Positions 52,307 through 62,674 are shown, counted from the first letter of the stretch. The stretch: 64,000 nt of DNA from Azospirillum soli (GCF_017876165.1 NZ_JAGINQ010000023.1:25148-89147), one strand, 5' to 3'. Numbers and translations are program-made. The notes: generated from the sequence alone by a model not told the origin.

Positions 52307-52678
52307 ATGGAAAAGGGCATCGGGCGGAATCGGACGACCACGAAGCTATTGGGTGGCATGGGCGGCATCATCTTGGTGGCACTGTCGCTGACGGCGTGCA
52401 GCGATCGCGTGCTCGACACCGGCGTCATCGGATCTATCACGGGCGCGCCGTCGCCGCTCAGCGACAATCCGTCGCCCATCCGGGGGTTGAGCGGCGAGAA
52501 CAAGGAGTATCCGAACCTCGCCTCCGTCCCGCCGCGCCCGACCGATCTGCGCACGGAAGCGCAACGCAAGCAGGACATGGACCGTCTGGCCAAGGATCGG
52601 GAGAGCGCGAAGAAGCGCCTGCCCACGCCGGCCGCCGTTCCCCCGAAGCCCGACATCACGCCCGGTAAGCAGGGGTGA
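52307..52678 (+). CDS. Small lipoprotein
   Basis: About 123 residues. The N terminus is a lipoprotein signal (LLGGMGGIILVALSLTAC, Cys in LTAC). The mature part is Pro/Ser-rich and then charged (RTEAQRKQDMDRLAKDRESA), ending PPKPDITPGKQG. The segment YPNLASVPPRPTDLRTEAQR occurs in small alphaproteobacterial lipoproteins of unknown function. ATG 52307 puts the lipobox at about residue 30; ATG 52241 or 52187 would be too far upstream. Confidence 0.65.
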   Translation: MEKGIGRNRTTTKLLGGMGGIILVALSLTACSDRVLDTGVIGSITGAPSPLSDNPSPIRGLSGENKEYPNLASVPPRPTDLRTEAQRKQDMDRLAKDRESAKKRLPTPAAVPPKPDITPGKQG

Positions 52679-52748
52679 GTGCTCCTTGATGCGGGGGCGC
52701 CGCCCTTGGGAGCGGAGCGACTGAACCAGACGTCCAGGAGCCTTCCGC

Positions 52749-52833
52749 CGTCATTCCCGCGAAGGCGGGAATCCAGTGCGGACAAGCACGTCCGTGCGAC
52801 GTTTTCTGGATCCCCGCCTTCGCGGGGATGACG
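52749..52833. repeat. REPIN/MITE-like inverted repeat
   Basis: The left end CGTCATTCCCGCGAAGGCGG and the right end CCGCCTTCGCGGGGATGACG are near-perfect inverted repeats, each itself a small hairpin. The 85-bp layout with about 35 bp between the hairpins is that of short palindromic elements widespread in Proteobacteria. Confidence 0.8.
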
Positions 52834-52864
52834 CATCGGGACGGTTGCTGCCGGCCGGGGGACT

Positions 52865-52994
52865 TTGTGCACCGTTGTGCAGATTGTGCAGAGATTCGGA
52901 TCTGCACAACGGCCTGAAACCGAAGAATTCGCTTTTCCGTACAAGGGCTTGCCGCCATTTGTACGTGTGCGTGCGTGTAGCAGAGGCTGCACAA
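52865..52994. repeat. Cluster A of TTGTGCA heptamers
   Basis: TTGTGCA at 52865, 52875 and 52884 (+), and at 52903-52909 and 52988-52994 (as TGCACAA). CCGTTGTGCAGAT (52872-52884) and ATCTGCACAACGG (52900-52912) are a perfect 13-bp inverted repeat containing two of them. Confidence 0.6.
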
Positions 52995-53186
52995 TACAGG
53001 GGCTTGGCGCAGGACTTCCGTCGGTGAGTTGACGCGGATTCTCGACGAAGGCGGAGCGAACCACGGACGACCCTCTGCGACGACAAGGATGGAAATCCTA
53101 CCGCTGCTGGTGGTGTTCCGGCAACAGATTTTCGGGTGCGTCCTGCGGGCTTTGTCTCTGCATGACTGATCCGCCCGACGGGCTCG

Positions 53187-53221
53187 TTGCGGCAAATAGT
53201 AAGGCAGCCTTATTATAAGGC
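53187..53221 (+). promoter_or_regulatory. MarR promoter with autoregulatory palindrome
   Basis: TTGCGG (53187-53192), 18 bp, TATTAT (53211-53216). GCCTTAT-T-ATAAGGC (53207-53221) is a perfect palindrome over the -10, ending at the base before the MarR ATG. TAAGGC-A-GCCTTA (53200-53212) overlaps it. Confidence 0.6.
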
Positions 53222-53674
53222 ATGCTTGATGATGCCCCCCTTGGATTTCTGTTGACCGACAGCGCGCGGCTGCTGCGCGCGCGGTTCGATCGAGCGCTGG
53301 AGAATGCGGAACTCGGGCTCACCGCCGGGGAGGCGCGGGCGCTGTTCCATGTCCAGTTTCATGAACCGTCGCGGCAGACCGCCCTGGCGGCGCGCATGGG
53401 CGTGGAGCCGATGACGCTGGTCGGGTTCCTCGACCGGCTGGAGGCCGCCGAACTGGTCGTCCGCGAACCGGACCCGACCGACCGCCGCGCCAAGATCGTC
53501 CGCCTCACCGAACGGGCCCAGCCCCTGTTGAAACGGGTGATGGAGGTGACGCGCGGGGTGCGCGCGGCGGCCTTGAAGGATTTTTCTCCGGACGAAATCG
53601 AAATGTTCAGGGCCATGCTGGCAAGGCTGAGAACGCGTCTGATGGAGGATGAGCACCACGGGGTTGCCCCATGA
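53222..53674 (+). CDS. MarR-family transcriptional regulator
   Basis: 150 residues. Winged-helix core: LTAGEARALFHVQFHEPSRQ, LAARMGVEPMTLVGFLDRLE and the wing EPDPTDRRAKIVRLTERAQP. The D-x-R-D/R-R wing motif is conserved. Only one base separates the AAGG-like sequence from the ATG, and the predicted transcription start coincides with the ATG, so the message may be leaderless. It overlaps the downstream efflux gene by 4 bp (ATGA). Confidence 0.9.
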   Translation: MLDDAPLGFLLTDSARLLRARFDRALENAELGLTAGEARALFHVQFHEPSRQTALAARMGVEPMTLVGFLDRLEAAELVVREPDPTDRRAKIVRLTERAQPLLKRVMEVTRGVRAAALKDFSPDEIEMFRAMLARLRTRLMEDEHHGVAP

Positions 53675-54981
53675 CGCCGGTCATGTCGGAGATGCGCACG
53701 GCGATCATCGGGACGCTGATCGTCACGCTGGGACCGCTCAGCCTCGCGCTCTACACGCCGGCCCTGCCGATGCTGGTGGACGCCTTTCACACCACGCCGT
53801 CGGCGCTGAAGCTGACGATGACCGTGTATTTCTTCGGTTTCGCCTTCTCCCAGCTGGCCTGCGGGCCGCTGTCGGACGCCTATGGACGGCGACCGGTCGC
53901 GATCGGCTTCTTCGTCACCTACGTGCTGGGCAGCGTCTTGGCCGCGCTGTCGAGCGGCGTCGAATTGCTGCTCGTCGGGCGGGCGTTGCAGGGCATCGGG
54001 GCGGCGGCGGGCGTGGCGATCTCGCGCGCCATCGTGCGTGACCAGTTCATGGGCCAGGAGTCCGCCCGCATCCTCAACCTGATCGGCCTGATGCTGGCCG
54101 TCGTGCCGGCGGTGGCGCCGACGCTGGGCGGGCTGATCCTGGGCGTGGCCGGCTGGCACCCGATCTTTCTCGTCATGACCGCCTACGGCGTCATGGTGCT
54201 GGCCGCGTTCGGACTGGGCGTGAAGGAGACCAACGCCAACCGCAATCCCGAGGCATCGCGGCCGGCAACGGTCCTGCGCAATTATGGCGCGCTGCTGAGC
54301 GACCGGCGGTTCATGCGGGCGGGCATCGTGCTCGGCATGGCGCTGGGCGGGCTGTACACGCTGGCGGCGCTGCTGCCCTTCGTGATGATCGAGAAGGTCG
54401 GTCTGACGCCGACCCAGTTCGGCCTCGCCATGCTGTGGCAGACCGGCGCCTACACGGCGGGCGCGGCGGTGACGGGGCGGCTGCTGCGCCGGGTGGAGGC
54501 GTCGCGCCTGATCCCCTTCGGGCTGGCCTTCATCGTCGTCGGCGCGCTGGGCTACGCCGTGGGGCTGCGGGTGCTGCCGGCCACGGTCGTCACGGTCATG
54601 CTGCCGATCGCGCTCTGGGCCTTCGGAATCGCGCTGATCATGCCCGGCGGAACCAGCGACGCGCTGGCCGGCTTTCCAAGGATGGCGGGCGCTGCCTCGG
54701 CGCTGATCGGCTTCATGCAGATTGGCGGCGGGCTGGCCGGATCGGCGATGGCGGCGCTGCTGTTCGCCGATCCCTACACGGCGATCACGACGATCCTGCC
54801 CGGCATGGCCGTGGTGGCGGTGGCCTCGCACCTGCTCCTTCGTGCGCCGGTGACGCGCGCGGAACCCGAGGTAAAGCCCGAACCCGGTGATCTGGAGGTC
54901 GCGGTGGACCCGGCCGGGGTGCTGGGCGCCGGCGGCGAGGAGATGGAGGTGTCGCTGCACCGGCCCAAAAACGGTCCCTGA
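53671..54981 (+). CDS. Bcr/CflA-type MFS drug efflux transporter
   Basis: 436 residues with 12 membrane spans. Typical features are LGPLSLALYTPALPMLVDAF, FAFSQLACGPLSDAYGRRPV (loop 2-3 signature with D and RRP) and RALQGIGAAAGVAISRAIVR. These define the Bcr/CflA drug-proton antiporter group. The charged C-terminal tail of ~50 residues is unusual. Coupled to the MarR gene, which is the likely repressor. Confidence 0.9.
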   Translation: MTPVMSEMRTAIIGTLIVTLGPLSLALYTPALPMLVDAFHTTPSALKLTMTVYFFGFAFSQLACGPLSDAYGRRPVAIGFFVTYVLGSVLAALSSGVELLLVGRALQGIGAAAGVAISRAIVRDQFMGQESARILNLIGLMLAVVPAVAPTLGGLILGVAGWHPIFLVMTAYGVMVLAAFGLGVKETNANRNPEASRPATVLRNYGALLSDRRFMRAGIVLGMALGGLYTLAALLPFVMIEKVGLTPTQFGLAMLWQTGAYTAGAAVTGRLLRRVEASRLIPFGLAFIVVGALGYAVGLRVLPATVVTVMLPIALWAFGIALIMPGGTSDALAGFPRMAGAASALIGFMQIGGGLAGSAMAALLFADPYTAITTILPGMAVVAVASHLLLRAPVTRAEPEVKPEPGDLEVAVDPAGVLGAGGEEMEVSLHRPKNGP

Positions 54982-55158
54982 ACCGTCGTTTCCGGCCCTT
55001 TTCGCGGCCGGATTCGGGCGCAAGTGGTAGGACCGCCGAAAAGCTTGCGCCTCCGCCGCGAAATTTGCCTCGCATCTGCTGAGACGCGGCGGTAGATAGG
55101 TGGTCCCGGTCCGCTGGCAATGGGTTCGTGGCGCGGCCGGAACGGCTTCGGAGCGTCC

Positions 55159-56426
<1,268 letters not shown>

Positions 56427-56430
<4 letters not shown>

Positions 56431-57722
56431 CGAACGCTCCTCTTAAAATTGCCGTCGCCGGTCTTGGCACGGTTGGCGCCGGTGTCCTGAAGCTCCTCGC
56501 CCAGCAGGCCGAGGTCATCGAGCAGCGCTGCGGCCGCCGTATCGAGGTGGTCGCGGTCAGCGCCCGCTCGCGCGGCAAGGATCGCGGCGTCGATCTCTCG
56601 GCTGTCGAGTGGTACGACGACCCGGTAAAGCTGGCCGCCCACCCCGGCGTTGACGTGGTGGTCGAACTGATCGGCGGTTCTGAGGGGGCTGCCAAGCAGA
56701 CGGTCGAAACGGCCCTGGAGCTGGGCCGCCACGTCGTCACCGCCAACAAGGCCCTGCTCGCCCACCACGGCACCGAGCTGGCGCTGAAGGCCGAGGGCAA
56801 GGGCCTCGCCGTCGCGTTCGAGGCGGCGGTGGCCGGCGGCATCCCGATCATCAAGGGCCTGCGCGAAGGGCTGGCGGGCAACCGCATCGCCGAGGTGCAC
56901 GGCATCCTGAACGGGACCTGCAACTACATCCTGACCGAGATGCGCACCACCGGCCGCGAGTTCGCGGACGTGCTGGCCGAGGCGCAGAAGCTGGGCTACG
57001 CCGAGGCGGACCCGAGCTTCGACATCGACGGCGTGGATGCGGCGCACAAGCTGGCCGTGCTGACCTCGGTGGCCTTTGGCACGCCGGTGGATTTCCAGAA
57101 CGTCTATGTCGAGGGCATCCGCCACGTCTCGGCGCTCGACTTCGACTACGCCGACGCGCTTGGCTACCGGATCAAGCTGCTGGGCATTGCGCGGCGCACC
57201 GCCACGGGCATCGAGCAGCGCGTGCATCCCTGCATGGTGCCGAAGGCCGCCCCCATCGCGGCGGTGGACGGCGTGTTCAACGCCGTCGTCGCCCAGGGCG
57301 ACTTCGTTGACCGCGTGCTGTTCGTCGGACGCGGCGCCGGTGCCGGCCCGACTGCCTCGGCCGTCGTCGCCGACCTGATCGACGTGGCGCGCGGCCGTTC
57401 CACCCCCACCTTCGGGGTGCCGGCGGCGAGCCTCGCGAAGGCCCAGCCCTCGCCCATGGAGGCCCGTCAGGGGGCGTACTACGTACGCTTGATGGTCGTG
57501 GACCGCCCCGGCGTGATAGCCGATATCGCGGCGGCGATGCGCGACCAGAACGTCTCCATGGAGCAGTTCCTGCAGCGCGGCCGTTCGCCGGGCGAAGCCG
57601 TGCCGGTGGTTCTGACCACCCACGACACCAACGAGGCGGCCATGCAGCGGGCGCTCGCCACCATCGGCAAGAAAGAGGCCGTGGTCGAGCCGCCGCGCAT
57701 GATCCGCATCGAGCAGTTTTGA
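56427..57722 (+). CDS. hom: Homoserine dehydrogenase
   Basis: NAD(P)H-dependent reduction of aspartate semialdehyde to homoserine. 431 residues: Rossmann domain (IAVAGLGTVGAGVLKLLAQQ, VTANKALLAHHG), catalytic domain (GGIPIIKGLREGLAGNRIAE, LNGTCNYILTEM, EADPSFDIDGVDAAHKLAVL) and a C-terminal ACT domain (YYVRLMVVDRPGVIADIAAA) for feedback control by threonine. It is coupled to the aminotransferase gene and followed by glpX at 44 bp. Confidence 0.97.
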
Positions 57723-57766
57723 TCGAACCATACAAACACCGAGCTAAGATTCGGGGGAGTACACCA

Positions 57767-58753
57767 ATGTCTGTTCATGTCGACCTGTCCGGTATGGACC
57801 GGAACCTGGCGCTGGAAGCCGTCCGTGTGACCGAGGCGGCCGCGCTGTCCGCGTCGCTGCTGATGGGTCGCGGCGACGAGAAGCTCGCCGACCAGGCCGC
57901 CGTCGACGCCATGCGCCAGGCGCTCAACACGCTGTACATCGACGGCACCGTCGTAATCGGCGAGGGTGAGCGCGACGAGGCGCCGATGCTCTACATCGGC
58001 GAGAAGGTCGGCGCCGGTAAGGGGCCAAAGGTGGACATCGCCCTCGACCCGCTGGAAGGCACCACCATCACCGCCAAGGGCGGCCCGAACGCCCTGGCCG
58101 TCGTCGCCATGGCCGAGGAGGGCGGCTTCCTGAACGCCCCCGACGTCTACATGGACAAGATCGCCGTCGGCGCCGGCCTGCCGGACCAGCTGGTGGATCT
58201 GGACGAGACCCCGGCCAACAACCTGAAGGCTCTCGCCAAGGCCAAGGGCACCGAGGTCGAGGAACTGCTGGTCTGCATTCTCGACCGTCCGCGCCACGCC
58301 GAGCTGATCGCCCGCGTGCGCGAGGCCGGTGCGCGCATCATGCTGATCTCCGACGGCGATGTGTCGGGCGTGATCGCCACCAGCCAGCTGGGCACCGGCG
58401 TTGACATGTATGTCGGCTCCGGCGGCGCGCCGGAAGGCGTTCTCGCCGCCGCCGCCCTGCGTTGCATCGGCGGCCAGTTCCAGGGCCGTCTGCTGTTCCG
58501 CAACGACGACGAGAAGGCCCGCGCCGCCAAGTGGGGCGTGACCGACCTGAACAAGAAGTACAGCCTGCACGAGCTGGCCCGTGGCAACGTCATGTTCGCC
58601 GCCACCGGCGTGACCGATGGCGCCATGCTGAAGGGCGTCCGCCGCTTCGCCGGTGGCGCCACCACCCACTCGGTCATCATGCGCTCCAAGTCGGGCACGG
58701 TCCGCTACATCGAGGCGCACCACAACCTGAACCGCAAGCCGGGCGTGAAGTAA
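57767..58753 (+). CDS. glpX: Class II fructose-1,6-bisphosphatase
   Basis: 328 residues of the GlpX family: GRGDEKLADQAAVDAMRQAL, DGTVVIGEGERDEAPMLYIG, the metal/phosphate motif DIALDPLEGTTITAKGGPNA, VCILDRPRHAELIARVREAG and GSGGAPEGVLAAAALRC. Dephosphorylates FBP (and sedoheptulose bisphosphate in some lineages) for gluconeogenesis. GGGGGAG lies 7 nt before ATG 57767. Confidence 0.96.
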   Translation: MSVHVDLSGMDRNLALEAVRVTEAAALSASLLMGRGDEKLADQAAVDAMRQALNTLYIDGTVVIGEGERDEAPMLYIGEKVGAGKGPKVDIALDPLEGTTITAKGGPNALAVVAMAEEGGFLNAPDVYMDKIAVGAGLPDQLVDLDETPANNLKALAKAKGTEVEELLVCILDRPRHAELIARVREAGARIMLISDGDVSGVIATSQLGTGVDMYVGSGGAPEGVLAAAALRCIGGQFQGRLLFRNDDEKARAAKWGVTDLNKKYSLHELARGNVMFAATGVTDGAMLKGVRRFAGGATTHSVIMRSKSGTVRYIEAHHNLNRKPGVK

Positions 58754-58771
58754 GCTGTTGTGAGAGAAGAG

Positions 58772-58794
58772 GCGAGGGGACACCGTCCCCTCGC
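58772..58794 (+). terminator. Hairpin after glpX
   Basis: GCGAGGGGAC (58772-58781), loop ACC, GTCCCCTCGC (58785-58794): a perfect 10-bp stem 18 bp after the glpX stop. There is no T-tract, so termination may be partial. Confidence 0.6.
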
Positions 58795-59156
58795 GCTCCT
58801 CCGTTGAGTTCTCGTCCCGTTCACGGTACGGTGCCCGTCATCAAGCGCCGGAGTGCGCCCGCTCACAGTTTCAGCTATGTCATTCACGCATGGCGAGCGG
58901 GAGTGTTCACACACGGTCAATGCACAACGTATGTGGGCGTATAGATCCCCGCAACGTTTTGGCCAAACAGCGAAAATCGCCCATTCGCGCCATTGTGCAG
59001 AGTCCACGGACTGCACAATCCGCACAACGATGCACAATTGCGCCCATGCATCTTGTGCATGCCTTCTGATGCGCTCCTTGTCACGCTCCCGCCCCTAGCC
59101 CGCGCTTCGCGTCATCTGCTATGGGTTCGGCCCCCGACCGTGGCACCATGGGCAGC
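58795..59156. other. Spacer between glpX and recJ
   Basis: About 360 bp. It contains CCCGCTC (58858-58864) and GAGCGGG (58895-58901) as an inverted repeat, and a second cluster of TTGTGCA heptamers at 58921-59059. I see no small gene. The recJ promoter should lie here but is not identifiable. Confidence 0.55.
58921..59059. repeat. Cluster B of TTGTGCA heptamers
   Basis: TGCACAA at 58921, 59012 and 59031, TTGTGCA at 58993 and 59053, plus the one-mismatch CGCACAA at 59021. Copies 58993/59012 and 59031/59053 are arranged as inverted pairs (ATTGTGCAG...CTGCACAAT and ATGCACAA...TTGTGCAT). Confidence 0.6.
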
Positions 59157-60956
59157 ATGACCGACACGCCTCCCGCATTTCTGAACGTCGCCAATTCCCT
59201 GTCCGGAAAGCGCTGGCAGGCGCGTCCCTGCGACGAGCGGCTGGCCTGGGCCCTGGCGCAGGGGCGGGGACTGCCGGAGATCGTCGGGCGCGTGCTCGCC
59301 GCGCGCGGCGTGACGGAGGACGCGTGCGACGCCTTCCTGAACCCGACCCTGAAGGCGCTTCTTCCCGACCCCTCCCGCTTCAAGGACATGGACACCGCCG
59401 CGTCGCGCATCGCCCGCGCGATCCAGGACGGGGAGCCGGTCGCCGTCTTCGGCGACTACGACGTGGACGGGGCGACCTCCTCCGCCGTGCTGCGCCGGTT
59501 CTTCCGGGCGGTGGGCGCCGACCTCCGCATCTACGTTCCCGATCGGATCAAGGAAGGCTACGGCCCGAACGCGCCAGCCCTGCTGCGGCTGAAGGCCGAG
59601 GGCGTGCGGCTGGTGGTGACTGTGGACTGCGGCGTCTCCGCCTTCGCGGCGCTGGAGGCGGCGGCCGACGCGGGGCTGGAGGTTGTCGTGCTGGACCACC
59701 ACGCGGCGGAACCCCGGCTGCCCCCGGCCGTGGCGCTGGTCAACCCGAACCGGTTGGACGAGGACGGCGCCTACCGCACGCTCTGCGCGGCCGGAGTGAC
59801 CTTTCTGACCGTGGTGGCGGTGAACCGCGCCCTGCGCAACGCCGGCTTCTACAAGGACCGGCCCGAGCCGAACCTGATGGACTGGCTGGATCTCGTGGCG
59901 CTGGGCACGGTGTGCGACGTGGTGCCCCTGACGGGGCTGAACCGCGCGCTGGTGGCGCAGGGGCTGAAGGTGATGGCCCGCCGCAGCAATCCCGGCCTCG
60001 CGGCGCTGGCCGACGTCGTGGCGCTGAAGGAAAAGCCGGACGCCTACCATGTCGGCTACGTGCTCGGGCCGCGCGTGAACGCGGGCGGGCGCGTCGGCGC
60101 CTCCGACCTCGGCGCCCGGCTGCTGTCCACCGACGATCCCATTGAGGCGATGGACCTCGCCCAAAAGCTGGAAGCCCACAACGCCGAGCGCCGCGCGGTG
60201 GAGCAGGGCGTTCTCGACGACGCGCTGGCGCGGGTTCAGGAGCAGGCGGATAGGGAGGCCGAACTGGTCTTCGTGGCAGGGGAGGGCTGGCACCCCGGCG
60301 TCATCGGCATCGTCGCGAGCCGCTTGAAGGAGCGCTACAGCCGCCCGGCCTGCGTGATCGCGCTGGAGCAGGGGGCGGACGGCACCGTGATCGGCAAGGC
60401 GTCGGGCCGCTCGGTGCGCGGCGTGGACCTGGGCGCCGCGGTGATCGCGGCGCGCCAGGAAGGCCTTCTGCTGGCCGGTGGCGGGCATCGCATGGCAGCG
60501 GGCTTCACGGTGGCCGGCGACAAGCTGGAGGCCCTGCGCGCGTTCCTGACCGGCCGCATCGCCGAACAGGTGGCGGCGGCCCCACTGGTACCGACGCTGG
60601 AACTGGACGGCGCATTGGCTGTGGGAGCGGCGACGCCGGCTCTGGTGGACACACTGAACAAGCTGGGTCCTTTCGGCACCGGCAACGCCGAACCGCGCTT
60701 TGCCCTGACCGACGCGCGCGTGGTGCGCGCCGACGTGGTGGGTGCGAACCACGTGCGCTGCATTCTGCAAGGCAACGACGGCAGCCGGCTGAAGGCCATC
60801 GCCTTCCGCGCGCTGGACAGCGAGTTGGGCAAGGCGCTGCTGATGGGGCGGGGCACGCCCTTCCACATCGCCGGCGTTCTGCGCATCGACCGGTGGAACG
60901 GGTCGGAGGGCGTGCAGCTTCTGATCGACGACGCGGCGCCCTCGCAAGCCGCGTAA
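59157..60956 (+). CDS. recJ: Single-stranded-DNA-specific exonuclease RecJ
   Basis: 5'-3' ssDNA exonuclease used in recombination and repair. About 599 residues. The DHH-family motifs are in order: VAVFGDYDVDGATSSAVLRR, VTVDCGVSAFAAL, VVVLDHHAAEPRLP and VALGTVCDVVPLTGLN. The DHHA1 region includes VGYVLGPRVNAGGRVGASDL and AGGGHRMAAGFTV. ATG 59157 and ATG 59148 are both possible; ATG 59121 adds 12 residues. Position after hom-glpX is common in alphaproteobacteria. Confidence 0.96.
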   Translation: MTDTPPAFLNVANSLSGKRWQARPCDERLAWALAQGRGLPEIVGRVLAARGVTEDACDAFLNPTLKALLPDPSRFKDMDTAASRIARAIQDGEPVAVFGDYDVDGATSSAVLRRFFRAVGADLRIYVPDRIKEGYGPNAPALLRLKAEGVRLVVTVDCGVSAFAALEAAADAGLEVVVLDHHAAEPRLPPAVALVNPNRLDEDGAYRTLCAAGVTFLTVVAVNRALRNAGFYKDRPEPNLMDWLDLVALGTVCDVVPLTGLNRALVAQGLKVMARRSNPGLAALADVVALKEKPDAYHVGYVLGPRVNAGGRVGASDLGARLLSTDDPIEAMDLAQKLEAHNAERRAVEQGVLDDALARVQEQADREAELVFVAGEGWHPGVIGIVASRLKERYSRPACVIALEQGADGTVIGKASGRSVRGVDLGAAVIAARQEGLLLAGGGHRMAAGFTVAGDKLEALRAFLTGRIAEQVAAAPLVPTLELDGALAVGAATPALVDTLNKLGPFGTGNAEPRFALTDARVVRADVVGANHVRCILQGNDGSRLKAIAFRALDSELGKALLMGRGTPFHIAGVLRIDRWNGSEGVQLLIDDAAPSQAA

Positions 60957-61068
60957 AAGCAAGCATTTTCAGCGCATGCGGGGCATGTCCGGACGTTCGC
61001 AGAAAAAGTCGGAAAAAAGGCTTGCACTCTCCCCGTCCGACGTTTAGAAACCCGCCCACGCCAACGAC

Positions 61069-61144
61069 GTCCCCATCGTCTAGAGGCCTAGGACACCGCC
61101 CTTTCACGGCGGCGACAGGGGTTCGAATCCCCTTGGGGACGCCA
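61069..61144 (+). tRNA. tRNA-Glu (anticodon TTC)
   Basis: A 76-nt cloverleaf. Acceptor GTCCCCA/TGGGGAC with discriminator G and encoded CCA; D arm with AGAGGCCTAGGACA; anticodon stem CCGCC/GGCGG with loop CTTTCAC, so the anticodon is TTC; T arm CAGGGGTTCGAATCCCCT. Its 3' end borders mobile DNA. Confidence 0.97.
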
Positions 61145-61175
61145 CTCTCCTTGAGTGTGGCTAAGGAATTGAAAA

Positions 61176-61204
61176 ATGCTCAGCTTTTTAGCTGGGCCTT
61201 TTTC
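61176..61204 (+). terminator. Terminator after tRNA-Glu
   Basis: GCTCAGCT (61178-61185), TTTT loop, AGCTGGGC (61190-61197), then CTTTTTC. One mismatched pair. Confidence 0.75.
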
Positions 61205-61350
61205 GTTTCCACGCAGGTTTTCCACACAGGTCCGAGCCTCGACCCAAAAGCCCCAGGCCAAAGCCTGAGGGCAATCTGGTTTACCGCGCTGAAGGCATCC
61301 GTAGCGTGTTCAGGCGGTTCATCTGCTCTTGATGGTCCGCTTCCCGGAAC

Positions 61351-62655
61351 TCAGGCCACTCCTGCATAAGCGTCTGTTTCGCCGCTTCGGTATCTGGTCA
61401 GGATGTCCGTGACCACCTGAGTGCGGGAACCGTCATAGTTCTCATTCCCGTCCGTCATCGTCTCCCAGGTCGGGCTTGTGATGAGCCCTTCCAAAGCTTC
61501 CTTGACGGTCTTCCCGCCGATCCGCATCGTCCCCGTCAACTCCATCCACCGATCATAGGCGGACTGTTCCCGCTCTCCGTTGCCCCTGCGGATGTCCGTC
61601 AGGTCAACATTGCCCAACTTGGTCGGTGGTGGACGGAAGCCCCTGAAGTTGACCATCGCCAACCGTGCAAGCTCATCCGCAACGCCGTCCTGCCTCCACT
61701 CGGAGTGAGCGAAGGGGGACAACCAATCCGGACCCCATGCCTTGGTGACCTTCAGGGGTTCCCCCAGGACGTTCCTGCGGGGGTCTAGCTGGGTGGTGTA
61801 GCCGGGGATTTTCGCCATGAGGGCGTCCATAACGGAGCGCACCTCCCGTAGCTCGTCATCTTCCCGGAAGCTGTTCACGGCTGCCGGAACATGCGAGGCG
61901 ATAAAGTCCCCCATGTACGGCCCCATGGGCTTGTCGGGCGCGGCCAGGGCTTCCACCGTGCGGGCCAAGCCTTGGAAGTAGGTCTGGCTGCTGAGGTTCT
62001 TGGCAACAGCCGCGACCATCGCCGCCGCCACCTCCTCGGTCTCCCTCTTCCCAAGCTGAGAGGACACCTCGGCATAATCCGCCGCCAACCCCAGGACCAT
62101 CCCGAAGGGATCAAGGCGGTTGTAACCGACATACTCAACCGTGCCGTCCTCATGGGTGACGACAACGGAATAGGGCTTCCATCCCGTAGCTTCCAGTTGG
62201 GCGCGCTGGTGCCGGTCCTGGGGGCCTCCTCCGGTGATCCGGTCGCTGTAGGCAAGGTCAACCGCAGAGACCCACGCGGCGGCCCCCAGGATGAGCCGCC
62301 CGGTCGCGAGGCATGCCCTCTCCCCACCCGCCTGGATGTCGGTCCAGAACTGGCGACGGGTCAGGGCCAGTGGCGAACGGTCCCAGACGAACCGGGCAAC
62401 GTTGGTCGGGCTGCGGATGAAGGGCAGGACAGCGCGGAGGTAGGGCACCTTGACCACGTTGTCCTGAAGGACTTCGCTGAGGGTGGGGCCGCCATACCAA
62501 GTGTCCGCTTTCAGGTCTTGGGTGAAGGTCACTTCAGGGGCGTACTGAAGGGCCACCTTGTCCGCCGCCTTGCCGTCACCGTCGAAGGCAGCCGCAAGCC
62601 GGTCCTCAATGAACTTCGCCCGTTGCTCCTTGGGCTTCTGCGCAGCTTCCGCCAA
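61351..62655 (-). CDS. Phage-derived structural-type protein, N-terminally truncated
   Basis: 434 residues as read from TTG 62655, but the frame is open leftwards into the IS element at 62675, so the true 5' end is probably lost. Content: charged N-terminal part, a hydrophobic helix region (ATGRLILGAAAWVSAVDLAY, YNRLDPFGMVLGLAADYAEV), LARTVEALAAPDKPMGPYMG and NVLGEPLKVTKAWGPDWLSP. The pattern resembles the C-terminal parts of very large phage or 'polyvalent' proteins; this is from memory and unsure. No other phage genes are present. Codon use is less biased than in neighbours. Confidence 0.45.
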   Translation of the reverse strand: MAEAAQKPKEQRAKFIEDRLAAAFDGDGKAADKVALQYAPEVTFTQDLKADTWYGGPTLSEVLQDNVVKVPYLRAVLPFIRSPTNVARFVWDRSPLALTRRQFWTDIQAGGERACLATGRLILGAAAWVSAVDLAYSDRITGGGPQDRHQRAQLEATGWKPYSVVVTHEDGTVEYVGYNRLDPFGMVLGLAADYAEVSSQLGKRETEEVAAAMVAAVAKNLSSQTYFQGLARTVEALAAPDKPMGPYMGDFIASHVPAAVNSFREDDELREVRSVMDALMAKIPGYTTQLDPRRNVLGEPLKVTKAWGPDWLSPFAHSEWRQDGVADELARLAMVNFRGFRPPPTKLGNVDLTDIRRGNGEREQSAYDRWMELTGTMRIGGKTVKEALEGLITSPTWETMTDGNENYDGSRTQVVTDILTRYRSGETDAYAGVA

Positions 62656-62674
62656 AGCATCGGCATAAGTGCCC

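Larger units (their letters stand above)
52679..53221. other. Repeat-rich 543-bp spacer
   Basis: No convincing gene. From left to right it holds an inverted-repeat element (52749-52833), a cluster of five TTGTGCA heptamers (52865-52994) with a perfect 13-bp inverted repeat, and the promoter/operator of the MarR gene at its right edge. Confidence 0.6.
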
